64,000 bases of DNA from the NCBI GenBank assembly GCA_040757775.1, contig JBFLWQ010000006.1:85256-149255 (forward strand). Reading direction: 5' to 3'. The notes under the pieces are model-generated. The model did no database searches. It worked only from the letters and a program-made list of their open reading frames with translations, and had not been told where the DNA came from. The DNA comes from Thermodesulfobacteriota bacterium (GTDB taxonomy: Bacteria; Desulfobacterota; UBA8473). Made by a program: the position numbers and the translations under genes. Of this stretch, positions 63,357-64,000 are shown piece after piece (position 1 is the first letter of the stretch; the number at the start of each line of letters is the position of its first letter).

Positions 63357-63624
63357 CTGAAATAGAGCCTTTTATCCTGGAATATTCCTTTTCCCAGTCC
63401 TGGTAGTTTTGAGGAACTTCAACAGGATTCTCTTTGGCAAGGGTAAGTATTCTGTTGGCAGCCTTTCGGATATCATGGGCACGGGCTTTTTCAAGGCAGG
63501 CTCCCTCTACGGCTTCTCGAATAAGGGTGCTGACTTTCTTATGCTCCTTTTTTGCAATCTTTTGCAACTCATTGAACTGTTCTTCGGTAAACAGCACCTG
63601 GGCTTTCTTACTATAGGTAGGCAT
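63346..63624 (-). CDS. Ribbon-helix-helix antitoxin of the second PIN module
   Basis: A 92-residue protein starting KKAQVLFTEEQFNELQKIAKKEHKKVSTLIREAVEGA, the ribbon-helix-helix DNA-binding pattern. The C-terminal part likely wraps the toxin. The overlap with the PIN gene is 11 bases. A strong promoter with an operator lies directly upstream. Confidence 0.87.
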   Translation of the reverse strand: MPTYSKKAQVLFTEEQFNELQKIAKKEHKKVSTLIREAVEGACLEKARAHDIRKAANRILTLAKENPVEVPQNYQDWEKEYSRIKGSISDDR

Positions 63625-63669
63625 AATGAGTTTTCTCCGGTTAATTAAAATAGTTTTTTTAAAGAATAC

Positions 63670-63705
63670 TTTTGTTATAATACAAAATAGATATTATCTT
63701 GTCAA
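63670..63705 (-). promoter_or_regulatory. Promoter and operator of the second PIN module
   Basis: On the minus strand TTGACA (63705-63700) and TATTAT (63682-63677) are 17 bases apart. The inverted repeat TTTTGT (63670-63675) / ACAAAA (63682-63687) covers the -10 element, a natural autorepression site for the ribbon-helix-helix antitoxin. Confidence 0.8.
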
Positions 63706-64000
63706 GAATATCATTTGGTTTTTCCTCATTTACGCTTCAGAAGAAGGGGGGTAACAATGAATTCTGTCATTCTCGTGAAAACGGGAATCCAGGACAAAAG
63801 TTTGGGTGCGTTGCTGTGTGATGGGGGGAAGGTTTTAGAGGGTTTAAATTTTGAGTCTTGCTATAAATAATTCTTGGTGATTATAAAAGATTTGGCACCA
63901 AATTTGTGATATATTTTGTTATCAGATTAAAGATAGATTCTTTTCTATTATTATAACGGAATTCGAGTTCTTTTAAATATAATGGAAACTTTTCTTTTGA
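63706..64000. other. AT-rich end of window without recognised genes
   Basis: Apart from one dispersed repeat nothing coding is supported. The last 130 bases are strongly AT-rich, with TATATT and TATAAT-like words. An ATG at 63982 may begin a gene beyond the window. No CRISPR repeat is present. Confidence 0.5.
63766..63793. repeat. Dispersed GTCATTCTCGTGAAAACGGG-type repeat
   Basis: A variant of the widespread palindrome that reads TTCCCGCGAAAGCGGGAA in many genomes; here the arms are TTCTCG and CGGGAA around TGAAAA, with GTCA before and TCCAGG after. Dispersed element, not a gene. Confidence 0.6.

Noticed and set aside
63757..63870. 37-codon frame at the right end
   Set aside because: It reads through a dispersed repeat and has no family pattern, though AGGGGGG lies before the ATG.
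59876..64000. A CRISPR array near the Cas6-like gene
   Set aside because: I looked for regularly spaced identical 24-40 base repeats on both sides of the cas genes and saw none; the AT-rich end of the window is only suggestive of a leader.
1..64000. tRNA, rRNA or riboswitch genes
   Set aside because: No T-arm plus acceptor pattern, rRNA segment or known riboswitch core was recognised by eye; a covariance-model scan would be needed to exclude small RNAs.

Overview
The window reads as a piece of chromosome from an anaerobic, respiratory Gram-negative bacterium, most like the Desulfobacterota/Deltaproteobacteria (inference from gene content: DVU0298-type and PA2779-type proteins, desulfoferrodoxin and rubrerythrins, an HcpR-type regulator with Hcp, and a rpmF-plsX-fab operon). 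There is no rRNA, no tRNA that I can recognise, no insertion sequence and no CRISPR array. Several families of short dispersed palindromes sit between genes, as is common in environmental genomes of this group.

Layout. 1-7.8 kb: end of a methyltransferase gene, then a complete phosphate regulon (pstS-pstC-pstA-pstB-phoU-phoB-phoR) behind a three-unit Pho box. 7.9-20.8 kb: a NifU-like Fe-S protein, a DUF255 thioredoxin-fold protein, then a long same-strand island for oxygen and peroxide defence in an anaerobe: a flavin-reductase/ArsC fusion, rubredoxin, a PA2778/PA2779-like lipoprotein module, an FprA flavodiiron protein, four ferritin-like or rubrerythrin proteins, thiol peroxidase, desulfoferrodoxin, flavoredoxin and a small cytochrome c. 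20.9-31.0 kb: one minus-strand defence operon that starts with an RtcR-like CARF/sigma-54 activator, continues with type I restriction hsdR-hsdM-hsdS and ends with a DUF3696 AAA ATPase and an unrecognised, possibly PLD-like protein. 31.3-34.7 kb: IscU with an extra zinc ribbon, an IscS lacking the usual PLP lysine, a toxin-antitoxin pair and a TIGR02757 protein. 34.7-41.2 kb: a nitrosative-stress operon (hcp, HD protein, ferredoxin, quinol NO reductase) divergent from a Crp/Fnr regulator, with HcpR-like operators between them. 41.4-43.2 kb: hisG and miaA. 43.2-54.2 kb: a minus-strand operon for lipid synthesis and housekeeping (DUF177, rpmF, plsX, acyl-CoA dehydrogenase, etfB, etfA, fabD, fabG, acpP, fabF, rpiB, glyA, dCMP deaminase), in which an acyl-CoA dehydrogenase/ETF cassette stands where fabH is usually found. 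54.6-59.9 kb: biotin-dependent carboxyltransferase genes resembling the subunits of a transcarboxylase, then gltX. 60.0-64.0 kb: a Cas6-like nuclease and a TIGR02584/Csm6-like CARF protein without an array, then two convergent toxin-antitoxin pairs with near-consensus promoters.

The strongest candidates for something new are the CARF-regulator/type I restriction/ATPase operon, the orphan Cas6-CARF pair, the lysine-less IscS, and the acyl-CoA dehydrogenase/ETF cassette inside the fatty-acid operon. All functions are read from sequence motifs and remembered families; no searches were run.
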